A stretch of DNA of 64,000 nucleotides from Pseudothauera lacus (GCF_003034845.1 NZ_PZKC01000002.1:248001-312000); one strand, 5' to 3'. Shown: positions 24,027 to 33,813, counted from the first letter of the stretch. A program made the numbers and translations. The notes: generated by a model not told the origin, from the sequence alone.

Positions 24027-26657
24027 TCACAGCGGCCAGACGCAGACGCGGTTGCGGCCCTGGCCCTTGGCTTCGTAGAGGGCTTCGTCGGCGTGGCGGA
24101 GCAGGCGGGCGGCGTTGTCGCCGTCGAGCATCGCGAGGCCGATGCTGGTGGTCACGCGGATGGCGCCGGCGTTGCTGATCGCCGGGGTCTGCGCAAGGGT
24201 GGTGCGCAGGCGTTCGGCCAGGGCGAGGGCGCCGTCGGCGTCGACGCCGCGCAGCAGGATGGCGAACTCTTCGCCGCCGAGGCGGCCGGCGCTGTCGTGG
24301 TGGCGCAGTTCGTGGCGGATGACCTGGGCGACATGCTGGAGCACGAAGTCGCCGATGGCGTGGCCGTAGGTGTCGTTGACGCGCTTGAAGTGGTCGATGT
24401 CGAGCATCAGCAGGGCGCTGCTGCGCCCGCGGTGGTGATGGCTGTCGGCGATGACGGCGTCGAGGCCGGCCATGAAGCTGCGCCGGTTGGGCAGGCCGGT
24501 GAGGGCGTCGGTGGCCGCGAGGGTGGCGAGGTGGGCTTCGTGCTGTTTGCGCTCGGTGATGTCGCGCAGCAGCCAGACGTGGCCGAGCGCGGTGCCGTTG
24601 CGTTCGATGGTGAGCCAGTCGATCTCCAGTTCGCGCCCGTTGCTGTGGCGGATCTCCACGCTGCGGCGTTTTTCGGCGCCCTTGCCGTCGGCGCTCAGCT
24701 GCAGCCAGGTGCTGCGGCTGTCGCCGCCGAGACGCGCGCTGAAGGCGCGGTGGTCGAGGCCGACGAGGGTTTCCGGGGTGTCGGGGAGGTCGAGCAGCTC
24801 GCACAGGCGCTGGTTGGCCATGGCGACGACACCACTGGCGTCTTCCATCAGCACGCCGCCGGGGAAGCGTTCGATGAGGGCGGTGAGGCGCAGGCGTTCG
24901 GTGGCGAGGGCGGCCTCTGCGTGGTGCTTCTCGGAGATGTCGACCAGGGTCCACACGATCTCGCTGGCGGGGCTGTCGGGATCACGCAGCACGGCGTGGA
25001 GATCGAACCAGCGCTGGCTGCCGTGAACATCTACCAGGGGGTACTCGAAGCGCACACTGCCGTTGGCGTAGAGGCTGCGGTAGTGCTGCAGCATGGTCCC
25101 GTAGTGGGCGTCGCTGAGGTGCAGGCGGCGCATGTCGAGGGCGGCGGCGTCCTCGCCGGGGCGCAGGAAGATCTCGCGGGCGCGCTGGTTGACTTCAAGT
25201 ACCTTGCGGTCGCGGCTGACCACGGCGATGGCCGCTGCGCTCTGGTCGAGCAGGGCGCGGCGCAGTTGGGTTTCGGCGACCCGTGCGCTGACGTCGAGGA
25301 GGGTGCCGACCATGCGCAGCACGCTGCCGTCGGGACGGCGCTGCATGGCGCGGCCGCGGTCAAGTACCCAGATCTGGCTGCCGTCGCAGCGCTGCATGCG
25401 GTACTCGGCTTCGTACTGGTCAACGGCGCCGTCGATGTGGGCCTGCAGGAGGGCGCGCACGCGCGGGAAGTCGTCGGGATGGACGTGCCGGACCCAGGTT
25501 TCGAGGTTGGGCGGCGGGGCGTCGCGGTAGGCGAGCATGTCGGCCCAGCGCTGGTTGAAGCGGCAGGCGTTGGTGACGCAGTCCCAGTCCCAGGTGCCGA
25601 GGTTGCCGCCGCGCAGGGCGAGGTCGAGGCGCTCGCTGGTGGTGGAGAGGACGGCGGCCTGACGCACCTGCACCAGCCACAACCAGGTGATGGCGCCTGC
25701 GGCGAGGAGCAGCAGGGCGCTGCCGATGAGGCTTTGCTGGCGCCCGTCCTGCAGGGCGCTGCGCACCGGGCCGAGGGCGCGTTCGCGGTCGAGGCCGAGG
25801 CTGACCACTACCGGGTAGTCGGCAACGCGATGCCAGGCGTAGTGGCGCTCGGTCTCGTCGATGCTGGCGCGTGCTTCGTAGAAGCCGGAGCGCGCGGCGG
25901 GATCGACGACGAAGGGGCGCGAGGGCGGCACGGCGCTGCCGAGTACCTGGGCGAGGAGGTGCGAGCGTGCGAGATAGGCGCCGTCGTCACGAACGACAAA
26001 GGCGACGTCGCCGCTGCCGGGGAAGATGTCGCGCAGTGCTGCGGAGAGGTAGTGCGCGGACATTGACAGCACGATGACGCCGCAGAAATCGCCCGAATCG
26101 TGCAGCGGGCGGGAGAACTGCACCGTCCATTGCTGCGAGATGCGTCCGAACACCGGCTGGCTGATGAACAGCCGCGGCGGGGCGCCGTCGAGGTGGGCGC
26201 GGAAGTGCTCGCGGTCGGCAATGCTGATGCGCATCGGCGCGCCATTGGCCGGCGGCTCGGTGGCGAGGTTGGAATAGACGATCTGGCCGTCGCGGTCGGC
26301 AATGGCGACCTGCACCAGCGCACCGTCGGGCAGGGCCGTGCGCGCGACCGCGATGGCATGCGCGAAGCCGTGGCTGTCGGGTTCCAGCCAGTGTTCGCCG
26401 AGATGGCGGGCGAGGTAGTCGAGCTTGTGGAACTGGGTGCCGGTCTGCAGCGCCAGTGCATGGGCGGCCTGAGCGGCGCGCAGGCGGGTCTGGGCCTCGG
26501 CGTTGGCGAGCTGGCCGAGCTGGGACTGGTGGAGGAGTGCCCAGTACAGCGCCATGCCGAGCAGCAGCGCTACCCAGGCAAGGGCAACCTGCAGCAGTGC
26601 CTTGCGCGTGCTGCTGCCGGAGTGGGCGGGGTGAGATTCAGGGGCTGCGAGCGGCAA
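24027..26657 (-). CDS. Membrane-anchored Cache-PAS-GGDEF diguanylate cyclase
   Basis: 876 residues. A membrane helix (about 20-42) is followed by a large extracytoplasmic Cache-like sensor ending near a second helix (about 310-330, GSALLLLAAGAITWLWLVQV). Three PAS/PAC regions come next (WDCVTNACRFNQRWADML, VLEVNQRAREIF, VVAMANQRLCELLDL). The GGDEF domain has the active GGEEF motif, and an inhibitory I-site RHHD lies five residues upstream, so the enzyme should make c-di-GMP and feel product inhibition. No EAL domain. The signal is unknown. Confidence 0.92.
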   Translation of the reverse strand: MPLAAPESHPAHSGSSTRKALLQVALAWVALLLGMALYWALLHQSQLGQLANAEAQTRLRAAQAAHALALQTGTQFHKLDYLARHLGEHWLEPDSHGFAHAIAVARTALPDGALVQVAIADRDGQIVYSNLATEPPANGAPMRISIADREHFRAHLDGAPPRLFISQPVFGRISQQWTVQFSRPLHDSGDFCGVIVLSMSAHYLSAALRDIFPGSGDVAFVVRDDGAYLARSHLLAQVLGSAVPPSRPFVVDPAARSGFYEARASIDETERHYAWHRVADYPVVVSLGLDRERALGPVRSALQDGRQQSLIGSALLLLAAGAITWLWLVQVRQAAVLSTTSERLDLALRGGNLGTWDWDCVTNACRFNQRWADMLAYRDAPPPNLETWVRHVHPDDFPRVRALLQAHIDGAVDQYEAEYRMQRCDGSQIWVLDRGRAMQRRPDGSVLRMVGTLLDVSARVAETQLRRALLDQSAAAIAVVSRDRKVLEVNQRAREIFLRPGEDAAALDMRRLHLSDAHYGTMLQHYRSLYANGSVRFEYPLVDVHGSQRWFDLHAVLRDPDSPASEIVWTLVDISEKHHAEAALATERLRLTALIERFPGGVLMEDASGVVAMANQRLCELLDLPDTPETLVGLDHRAFSARLGGDSRSTWLQLSADGKGAEKRRSVEIRHSNGRELEIDWLTIERNGTALGHVWLLRDITERKQHEAHLATLAATDALTGLPNRRSFMAGLDAVIADSHHHRGRSSALLMLDIDHFKRVNDTYGHAIGDFVLQHVAQVIRHELRHHDSAGRLGGEEFAILLRGVDADGALALAERLRTTLAQTPAISNAGAIRVTTSIGLAMLDGDNAARLLRHADEALYEAKGQGRNRVCVWPL

Positions 26658-26893
26658 GGAAGCGGGGTGCGGAGGATGTAGTCGTATTTACGACGAATGA
26701 TAGTGCAACTCGCCTACCTGATGTCGCCTGCAGGGCGCTCTGTTGAGGCCGTATGCGGTACGAGACTGCCCATTTTGGGAGGTTTGCGATGAACGCGTGT
26801 CTGTCGACGGGCGGCAGGGCGATGCCTCAGGCGCCGCAAACGGTTACGCCGAAGGGCCTATCAATGCGCTGCGCCGTTGCGTGCGCACAGGTC

Positions 26894-27295
26894 TCAGGCG
26901 CCGGTCCGCCTCAGATGTGCCGCCAGCGCGGCGTCCATGGTCGCCAGATGGAGATCGAACCAGCCCGGCAGGCTTTCGCGCACGTAGGCGCGCGCCAGTT
27001 GCAGGCGGCCGGCCTGTACGGAGCGGTTGAAGGCGGTGAGTTCGCCGATCACGCGCTGGTGTTCGTTGAGGTGTTCGCCGATGGCCGGGAAGCGGGTGGC
27101 GCGCATGCGCGCGTCCTCGGCGGCGAAGTGCTCGCGGGTGTGGGCAAGCAGTTCGCCGTAGAGTGTCGGGAAGGTGGCGTTGTCGGCCTCGGCAAGGGCA
27201 GCGGCGAGGGTGACGAAGGCGCGGTGGGTGGCGTCCATCTCCGCCACACCGAGGGTGTGGCGGGCGTCATCGAAGGCGATTGCGGCGGGTTTCAC
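26894..27295 (-). CDS. Bacteriohemerythrin, partner of the SIR2-like protein
   Basis: 133 residues from a GTG that overlaps the stop of the upstream gene (GTGA). All hemerythrin iron ligands are visible: MDATHRAF, HTREHFAAED, HLNEHQRV and WFDLHLATMD. Such proteins bind O2 at a di-iron site and serve as O2 stores, carriers or sensors. It is translated with the SIR2-like gene behind a NifA/sigma54-type promoter, so it is probably made during nitrogen fixation; delivery or sensing of O2 is inferred. Confidence 0.9.
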   Translation of the reverse strand: MKPAAIAFDDARHTLGVAEMDATHRAFVTLAAALAEADNATFPTLYGELLAHTREHFAAEDARMRATRFPAIGEHLNEHQRVIGELTAFNRSVQAGRLQLARAYVRESLPGWFDLHLATMDAALAAHLRRTGA

Positions 27296-28137
27296 GCCGC
27301 AGCGGCTTCCGCCAGCCCGGCGAGCTCGTGCACGTCGGCCTCGACCAGTTCGAGCCCGAGGCGGGCACAGAAGCGGCGCTCCTTGTCGTTGGGTTCGGCG
27401 ATCATCACCCAGCCGGCGGGCTGGGCGGCGCCGAAGATGAACTCGGCGAGGATCATGCGCACGGTGTCGCGGTTGAGGCGGGTGCCGGCAACCAGGTAGC
27501 GCAGCCCCTTGCGGCGCTCCTTGAGGAAGGGGGGGATGGCAAAGCCGCCCATCAGCTCGGTGATGTAATCGACGTAGTCGGCGTCGGAGGCGATCCAGCT
27601 TGGTTCCGGCCACGGCGTGCCACAGGGCTTGAAGAGCACCGCGGCGGCGGGATCGATGGCGTCGTCGGCGACGGCGGGACCGTAGGCCTGGCCGTCGTGG
27701 CGGTAGAGTTTGTAGCGCAGGCCGCTGGCGATGCGCGCGGTGCCGACGATGAGGGTGTGCGGGCGGCTGGCGTAGAGTTTCTGCAGGCCGGTATCGCGGT
27801 TGAGGTCGATGAGGTAGGGCAGTTCCAGCCCGGCCAGCCAGCGGTGCAGCGGTGCTTCCTGCCAGGCGGTGTCGCCGTAGGTCTGCTCCATGAAGCGGTT
27901 GACCGCGCTGCGCCCACGCTTGAGCTCGACGTTCATCGCCGCACGCGGGAATTCGTACATCAACCGCGGTGCCATCGGCTGGCCGTTGTTGAGGGCGAGG
28001 ATGAGTTCGTCGCTGGTGGCCGGGATCTTGCGGCCGTCGGCGCCGTGGGTGACGGTGGCGAGGGCGTCGGCGCCGATGAAGGGTGCGACGGTGCCGCTGG
28101 CGAGGGCGGTGCGGATTTCGGCGAGCTTGGCATCCAT
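27292..28137 (-). CDS. SIR2-like domain protein in the nif regulon
   Basis: 281 residues from the ATG at 28137, with AGGA upstream. The N-terminal ASGTVAPFIGADALATVTHG resembles the Rossmann loop of SIR2-like proteins, although the classic GAGxS is altered to GADAL. LIDLNRDTGLQKLYASRPHT fits the family's T-x-N-x-D segment. Catalytic status is therefore uncertain. SIR2-like proteins bind or hydrolyse NAD+. With its hemerythrin partner and a NifA/sigma54-type promoter it is a candidate O2- or NAD-linked modulator of nitrogenase. DraT in the same system also consumes NAD+. Function unproven. Confidence 0.65.
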   Translation of the reverse strand: MDAKLAEIRTALASGTVAPFIGADALATVTHGADGRKIPATSDELILALNNGQPMAPRLMYEFPRAAMNVELKRGRSAVNRFMEQTYGDTAWQEAPLHRWLAGLELPYLIDLNRDTGLQKLYASRPHTLIVGTARIASGLRYKLYRHDGQAYGPAVADDAIDPAAAVLFKPCGTPWPEPSWIASDADYVDYITELMGGFAIPPFLKERRKGLRYLVAGTRLNRDTVRMILAEFIFGAAQPAGWVMIAEPNDKERRFCARLGLELVEADVHELAGLAEAAAA

Positions 28138-28197
28138 GGGCGTGTCCTGTAGGGCGATGGCCGGAGAGAGGTGCGAGAACGTATCCCTGCTTCCGGT

Positions 28198-28212
28198 GCA
28201 AGAACGGTGCCA
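28198..28212 (-). promoter_or_regulatory. Sigma54 promoter of the SIR2-hemerythrin operon
   Basis: Read on the minus strand the sequence is TGGCACCGTTCTTGC, a perfect match to TGGCAC-N5-TTGC. The predicted start is near 28187, 50 bases before the ATG at 28137. It pairs with the NifA-type site at 28285-28300. Confidence 0.85.
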
Positions 28213-28284
28213 TGCGCGCAGTGCCGCCAATGCTGGCAAGCGGGCGCGGTGCGCAGGTGGGATGTGGGCGGGGCGTGGCCGGCT

Positions 28285-28300
28285 TGTTGTCTTTGTGACA
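28285..28300. promoter_or_regulatory. NifA-type site TGT-N10-ACA for the SIR2-hemerythrin operon
   Basis: TGTTGTCTTTGTGACA matches the NifA enhancer consensus exactly and is centred about 81 bases upstream of the -24 box. It lies just before the sigma28-like promoter of the divergent PAS gene. Confidence 0.7.
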
Positions 28301-28316
28301 ATGCCCATTCTGGGGC

Positions 28317-28343
28317 TAAATTATCGCTTTCGACAGTCGTTAA
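28317..28343 (+). promoter_or_regulatory. Sigma28 (FliA)-like promoter of the PAS/chemoreceptor operon
   Basis: TAAATTAT, an 11-base spacer, then GTCGTTAA. The second box matches GCCGATAA at 6 of 8 positions and the first begins with the required TAAA. It is 50 bases upstream of a chemotaxis-type gene, which is the expected target class. Confidence 0.55.
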
Positions 28344-28394
28344 CCGGCTGGTCAAACGGCTTTCCGGCTTCTCGGGGCCATACGGAGCGCAGCC

Positions 28395-28919
28395 ATGAAG
28401 AATCGCCAGATCGTGCCCACCGGGCGCGAGATCGAGCTCGATGCCACGCAGCAGATCGTCACCAAGACCGACCTCAGCGGGCGCATCACCTATGCCAACC
28501 GGGCGTTCATGCAGATATCCGACTATGCCGAACCCGATCTGCTCGGCGTGCAGCACAACATCGTGCGCCACCCGGAGATGCCGCGCGGGGTGTATCACCT
28601 GATGTGGGAAACCTTGCAGGGCGGGCGCGAGTTCTTCGGCTTCGTCAAGAACCTTACCGCCAATGGCGATCACTACTGGGTGTTCGCCAACGTCACACCG
28701 GATCGCGAACCGGGAGGCAAGGTGGTGGGCTTCTTCTCGGTGCGCCGCCGCCCCGCTGCTGCGGGGGTGAAGGCCATGCAGGCCCTTTATGCGGAAATGC
28801 TCGCGGCAGAGCGCAAGGCCGGGCCGGCGCGTGCCATCGAGGCTTCGCGCGCGCTGCTGGCCGCGCGCCTGGCCGGAACCGACTACGAACGCCACGTACT
28901 GGCCCTGCAACTGGGCTGA
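28395..28919 (+). CDS. Aer-type PAS sensor protein
   Basis: 174 residues. The PAS core (about 15-115) matches the aerotaxis receptor Aer: [40 protein letters not shown] and GRPFFG-like [20 protein letters not shown]. In Aer this domain binds FAD and reads redox state. Here it is a free-standing soluble protein followed 10 bases later by a chemoreceptor without a PAS domain, so the two probably act as a split Aer receptor. A FliA-like promoter precedes it. Confidence 0.88.
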   Translation: MKNRQIVPTGREIELDATQQIVTKTDLSGRITYANRAFMQISDYAEPDLLGVQHNIVRHPEMPRGVYHLMWETLQGGREFFGFVKNLTANGDHYWVFANVTPDREPGGKVVGFFSVRRRPAAAGVKAMQALYAEMLAAERKAGPARAIEASRALLAARLAGTDYERHVLALQLG

Positions 28920-28929
28920 GGAGTGTGTC

Positions 28930-30429
28930 ATGCCACACGGCATTGATCTGAATCATCACCATCACCAGAGCCATCACGCGCTCTTCCTCGGACGCCGCTT
29001 CACCGTGCTGTGCGGGGTGTTCTGCGCCATCACCACGGCGATGGCGGTGGTGGAGGCGGTGCGCAGCGGCTTCAACTACACCCATGTGGTGTTTCCGCTG
29101 CTCTCACTGGCCTTTGCGGTGTATGCGTCGCGCCAGTTCGCCCGCCCCCTGCGCACGCTTGCCTACATGCGTGCGGTGCTTGCCGAGGCGCGCCGCGGCC
29201 GTCTGCACATGCGCATCACCCGTACCGCCAGGCTCGGGGAGGTGGGGCAGGTGGCCTGGGAGCTGAACGAGATGCTCGATCTGGTGGAGACCTACTTCAA
29301 GGAAGTGTCCACCTGCTTCGCCCGCGCCGGGCGCGGCGAGTATCACCGCCATGCCCTCGATGCCGGCATGCCGGGGCAGTTCTCGGAGTCGCTGCAGAGC
29401 GTCAACCAGGCCCTGCGGGCAATGCAGGACAACGCCCACTACATTGCCCGCAATCGCCTCGGATCGGGGATGCACGAGATCAACATGGGCCAGTTGCTCG
29501 GCAAGCTGCAGGGCAATCAGGCCGATCTCAGCGAGGTGGCGCGCGAAATGGACGAGGTCACCGGCATTGCCGACGCCAACCTCAGCGCGGCGCGCGACAG
29601 CCGCCAGACCACCGAGGCCATCGGCAGCGCACTGGAAGGCATCGGTTCCCGCATGAGCGAGATGCGCGGCGCAGCCGAGGAACTCGGCGAAGCCAGCCGC
29701 CACATCGACCGCACCATCCTGATCATTGCCGAGATCTCCGACCAGACCAACCTGCTGGCCCTCAACGCCGCCATCGAGGCGGCGCGTGCCGGTGAGCACG
29801 GGCGCGGCTTTGCGGTGGTTGCCGACGAGGTGCGCAAGCTCGCCGAACGCACCAAGAACGCCGCCGGCGAGGTCAGCGGCATCATCGAAGGGCTGCGCCA
29901 GCGTGTCGAGCAGATGGTCGGCCAGACCGGGCAGGCCAGCGAGGTGTCGACCGCCGCCGCTGCGCGCGTCACCGAGTTCCGCAACCGCTTTGCGGTCTTT
30001 GCGGAGTCCTCCGAGCGCACCCTGGCCTTGCTCGATCGCGCCAAGGATCTCTCCAATGCGTCCTTGGCCAAGCTCGACCACGTGCTCTACCTGCAGAACG
30101 CCTACATGGCGATCGAACGGGGGGGCGACGGCGCCGAGGCCGCGGTGGCCGCGCAGGGCGCCGCCGAGGCCGAACTGGGGCGCTGGTACGGCGATGGCAA
30201 GGGGCGCGAGCGCTTTGCCGCCACCTCCGCCTATGCGCGCATGGCCAAGCCCAACGAGCAGGTGCACGCGCGCGTCCACGAAGTGCTGGAACTGCTCGGC
30301 CAAGACTGGGAGAACGATCCCGCGGTGTGCGAGCGCATGGTGCAGCGCATGCGCGAAGCCGAGGCGGCCAGCCAGCAGGTGCTCGCCGCGATTGCCGCGA
30401 TGGTGGCCGAGAAGCACGGCCGGCGGTGA
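28930..30429 (+). CDS. Methyl-accepting chemotaxis protein with C-terminal CZB-like domain
   Basis: 499 residues from the ATG at 28930. The N-terminus is His-rich (HHHHQSHH). Two close membrane helices (about 24-45 and 55-75) leave no periplasmic sensor. A HAMP-like region precedes the signalling domain with [20 protein letters not shown] and the conserved hairpin [18 protein letters not shown]. The C-terminal CZB-like domain has [19 protein letters not shown] and [11 protein letters not shown]. The Cys normally found before LGKWY is Ala here (AELGRWY), so zinc binding may be altered. It likely takes input from the PAS protein encoded just upstream. Confidence 0.9.
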   Translation: MPHGIDLNHHHHQSHHALFLGRRFTVLCGVFCAITTAMAVVEAVRSGFNYTHVVFPLLSLAFAVYASRQFARPLRTLAYMRAVLAEARRGRLHMRITRTARLGEVGQVAWELNEMLDLVETYFKEVSTCFARAGRGEYHRHALDAGMPGQFSESLQSVNQALRAMQDNAHYIARNRLGSGMHEINMGQLLGKLQGNQADLSEVAREMDEVTGIADANLSAARDSRQTTEAIGSALEGIGSRMSEMRGAAEELGEASRHIDRTILIIAEISDQTNLLALNAAIEAARAGEHGRGFAVVADEVRKLAERTKNAAGEVSGIIEGLRQRVEQMVGQTGQASEVSTAAAARVTEFRNRFAVFAESSERTLALLDRAKDLSNASLAKLDHVLYLQNAYMAIERGGDGAEAAVAAQGAAEAELGRWYGDGKGRERFAATSAYARMAKPNEQVHARVHEVLELLGQDWENDPAVCERMVQRMREAEAASQQVLAAIAAMVAEKHGRR

Positions 30430-30563
30430 TTGCAGCGCAGTCGGCGGGGAGCTGGCAGGCAAACTTCGGTGACGCAATAAAACGGCGGAAAATCAATAGG
30501 GTAAGATAGTGCTTTCGGATGCTTTCGGGATCGTCCCTCACAAGGGGAGCGGGCCCGCAACGG

Positions 30564-31838
30564 ATGCACGCTATGACTTTGGAAGAAGCACGCGGAGAGC
30601 CCGCGGCGCAGCTTTGTGACGAGTTCCTGCAGGTCCTCGAAGCCATCGGCGTGCACGGCGAGGCCTTGCCGGCCCGTCACCGCCGCCTCGTCGATTGTGT
30701 CGAGCACATGCTCGCTGGCGGTGTGGAGGACGGCCGCTGCAACGCGGTGGTGGCCGAACTGGTGGCCGAGAAGGTGCCCTTCGTGCTGTTTTCCTACGAG
30801 CTCGCCTGCCTGCGCGGCGCAGCCCTGAAGACCGCCATCGACGCCGGCGAGGTCGCTACCATCCGCGCCGTGCAGGGCGCCTTCGACATTCTCGAGGAGC
30901 GTTGCGCGGGGCTCTACGTGGATCACTACCTGCCCGTGCTGGCGCGTCGCAACCACCTGCGCCTGGCGCATATCGACGGCCTCAGCGACAAGAACCTGCT
31001 GGTCCATTTCGAGGCCCATCTGCGCTGGATGCAGGCCGTCCTCGCCGCGGTTGCCGGCAACAATGCTGCCGAGCTGCCCGAACGCGATCCCACGCAATGC
31101 GGCTTCGGGCGCTGGCTGCACAGCGAGGGCAGCCTGCTGATCCGCGACCGCAGCCATCGCCATGAAGTCGCCGCGCTGCATGCCGACCTGCACGGCCTCC
31201 TCGGCGAACTGGCGGCGAGCATCGGCGAGCGCCGCCGCAACCGCCATCTGTACGCGCTGCTCAAGCGCGCGGAGCTGATCTCGCTCGACCTCGGCAACGA
31301 GATCGCCCTGATCAACAACATCGTCATCATGAGCAGCTACAACAAGGATCCGCTCACCGGCCTGCTGTCGCGCCGCTCGCTCGACAAGGTGCTGATCAAC
31401 CAGCTCGAGATCGCCCGCGCCACCGAGCTGACCTTCTGCGTGGTGATGTGCGACCTCGACCACTTCAAGGTCGTCAACGATACCTACGGCCATCTCGCCG
31501 GCGACGAGGCGCTGCGCCACTTTGCCGAGCTGGCGCGCGCCCGGCTGCGCCAGTCGGACCTCATCTTCCGCCACGGCGGCGAGGAATTCCTCATCGTCCT
31601 GCCGTCGTCCTCCCGCGAACAGGGCCTGGGCCTGGCCGAGCGCATGCGCGCCGATCTGGTCGCCGCGCCGTTGCGCCACGATGGCCAGGAGATTGCCCTG
31701 AGCGCCAGCTTCGGGGTGCTGGAGGTGCATCCGGGCAGCTACCCCTTCATCGATGCCGAGGTGGTGCGCGACATCCTGCGCGAGGCCGACAGCCGTCTCT
31801 ACATGGCCAAGAACAAGGGGCGCAACTGCGTGGTGTGA
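30564..31838 (+). CDS. CZB-GGDEF diguanylate cyclase (DgcZ-like)
   Basis: About 424 residues from the ATG at 30564; an ATG at 30519 or 30573 is possible. An N-terminal helical region (to about 140) is followed by a CZB zinc-binding domain with VHFEAHLRWM, CGFGRWLHSEG and HADLH, ligands intact. A GGDEF domain follows with DPLTGLLSRRSL and GGEEF, plus an I-site RQSD five residues upstream. DgcZ of E. coli is a zinc-inhibited cyclase of this build. It follows the chemoreceptor gene and would make c-di-GMP under metal or redox control. It converges on draT. Confidence 0.88.
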   Translation: MHAMTLEEARGEPAAQLCDEFLQVLEAIGVHGEALPARHRRLVDCVEHMLAGGVEDGRCNAVVAELVAEKVPFVLFSYELACLRGAALKTAIDAGEVATIRAVQGAFDILEERCAGLYVDHYLPVLARRNHLRLAHIDGLSDKNLLVHFEAHLRWMQAVLAAVAGNNAAELPERDPTQCGFGRWLHSEGSLLIRDRSHRHEVAALHADLHGLLGELAASIGERRRNRHLYALLKRAELISLDLGNEIALINNIVIMSSYNKDPLTGLLSRRSLDKVLINQLEIARATELTFCVVMCDLDHFKVVNDTYGHLAGDEALRHFAELARARLRQSDLIFRHGGEEFLIVLPSSSREQGLGLAERMRADLVAAPLRHDGQEIALSASFGVLEVHPGSYPFIDAEVVRDILREADSRLYMAKNKGRNCVV

Positions 31839-31853
31839 GGGCGGCAGCGCTGT

Positions 31854-32780
31854 TCAGCGCACACTGCCCGCGGGCAGCCAGCGTGCGGCACAGACGCCGC
31901 CGATGACGAGGTGCTCGTCCTCGCCCTGCAGGCGCCCGGGGAGGAGATGGGAGAAGGCCAGGATCTTGGTGAGCGGCACTGCGCATTCGAGTACGCGGTC
32001 GCCGAACTCGTCGGCGCGCTCGCGGCTGGCGGAAAATGAACTGAGGTTGTTGAGCAGTACCAGCACGTGACCGTCGGCCAGGGTGTCGAGGACGGGCAGC
32101 GCGTCGCGTCCGCTGATGCCGCGGTACAGGGTAAGGTGGCTGGCGCCGCGGTGGCGGCGGGTCAGTTCGTGCTGGGCGTAGGTGTACAGCAGGTCGATCT
32201 GTGCCTCCAGTGCGCCGGTGGCATACAGGCCGAGCGCGCGTTCACGCTCGAAATCCCGCCGCGCCGGGCAGTCGCCGTCGCCCAGGGGGCGGCGGTGGAA
32301 GCTGGTCAGCAGGCCGAAGCGCGACTCCACCCAGCTCTTCAGCACCGCGCCCTCGCGCCCCTCGGAGTCGAACAGCCAGCCGCGCAGCAGGCGCAGGTAG
32401 TCCAGCCGGCTGCGGTCGATGCGGGCGGCGCTGCTGAGCCCCTGGGCGGGGGCGTCGTCGAGCAGGAAGTGCGCACACATGTGGCGCTGGAACAGCGCGG
32501 CGCGCTCTGTCGCATCTTCGACAAGCGACAGACAATCGAACAAGGGGCCGTGCAGCGGCCGCACGCCATCCACCTCCAGGGCCACCGGGGAGAGCTGGAA
32601 GGCCAGACTGGCGAGGGCTTCGGCGGGCAGGTTGCAGCGATTGACGGGCAGGCGCAGGGTCGCCGGGGCGCTCAGGCGCGCGCGTACCGGGTCAATGTCC
32701 GTGGCCCTACAAATTGTAGGGGTGTTGTCGTACGCGGGCTTGCTGCCGGAGGCCGGCGCTTGGGGTAGAAGTTCTGGCAT
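31854..32780 (-). CDS. draT: NAD+-dinitrogen-reductase ADP-ribosyltransferase DraT
   Basis: 308 residues starting MPELLPQAPASGSKPAYDNT. DraT transfers ADP-ribose from NAD+ to an arginine of NifH (R102 here) and inactivates nitrogenase when ammonium or dark/low energy is sensed. Recognised segments are LRLPVNRCNLPAEALASLAF, HGPLFDCLS, SWVESRFGLLTSFHR, LTLYRG (NAD site) and LNNLSSFSASRERADEFG. It is divergent from nifH; the nifH enhancer lies within its first 30 codons. The start is the only in-frame ATG near the expected end; its first 45 residues are less certain. draG is 25 kb away. Confidence 0.93.
   Translation of the reverse strand: MPELLPQAPASGSKPAYDNTPTICRATDIDPVRARLSAPATLRLPVNRCNLPAEALASLAFQLSPVALEVDGVRPLHGPLFDCLSLVEDATERAALFQRHMCAHFLLDDAPAQGLSSAARIDRSRLDYLRLLRGWLFDSEGREGAVLKSWVESRFGLLTSFHRRPLGDGDCPARRDFERERALGLYATGALEAQIDLLYTYAQHELTRRHRGASHLTLYRGISGRDALPVLDTLADGHVLVLLNNLSSFSASRERADEFGDRVLECAVPLTKILAFSHLLPGRLQGEDEHLVIGGVCAARWLPAGSVR
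32696..32711. promoter_or_regulatory. NifA upstream activator site of nifH, inside draT
   Basis: TGTCCGTGGCCCTACA matches TGT-N10-ACA. It is centred about 107 bases upstream of the -24 box of nifH and lies within the 5' coding part of draT on the opposite strand. Confidence 0.7.
32706..32720. promoter_or_regulatory. Palindrome overlapping the nifH enhancer
   Basis: CCTACAAATTGTAGG has perfect 7-base arms around one central base and shares CCTACA with the NifA site. It may be the site of a second regulator acting on nifH or draT. The binding protein is unknown. Confidence 0.4.
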
Positions 32781-32809
32781 TTCAATGGCTTGGCGAGTTC
32801 TTGCGGGAT

Positions 32810-32824
32810 TGGCACAGTCCTTGC
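32810..32824 (+). promoter_or_regulatory. Sigma54 promoter of nifHDK
   Basis: TGGCACAGTCCTTGC is a perfect -24/-12 match. The predicted start is near 32836, giving a leader of about 58 bases to the nifH ATG, which has AAGGAG upstream. Confidence 0.93.
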
Positions 32825-32888
32825 GGAATGGGGGTCGTGGTCCAGTGCTACACGATCGATTACCGAATCCCGTTTCGACAAGGAGTAA

Positions 32889-33791
<903 letters not shown>

Positions 33792-33813
33792 TCGTCCGCC
33801 AGGGCGAAACCCG

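Noticed and set aside
23604-26066. An 820-codon plus-strand open frame opposite the SMR and GGDEF genes
   Set aside because: It is low-complexity Val/Gly/Ala/Asp-rich and antisense to well-supported genes.
30489-30520. A sigma28 promoter for the CZB-GGDEF gene (TAAAACGG... then TAGGGTAA)
   Set aside because: Only 4 of 8 bases fit the -10 box; a sigma70-type start or read-through from the chemoreceptor gene is as likely.
32791-32804. A second -24/-12 box (TGGCGAGTTCTTGC) before nifH
   Set aside because: The spacing is one base short and CAC is lost; the perfect box at 32810-32824 is the real one.
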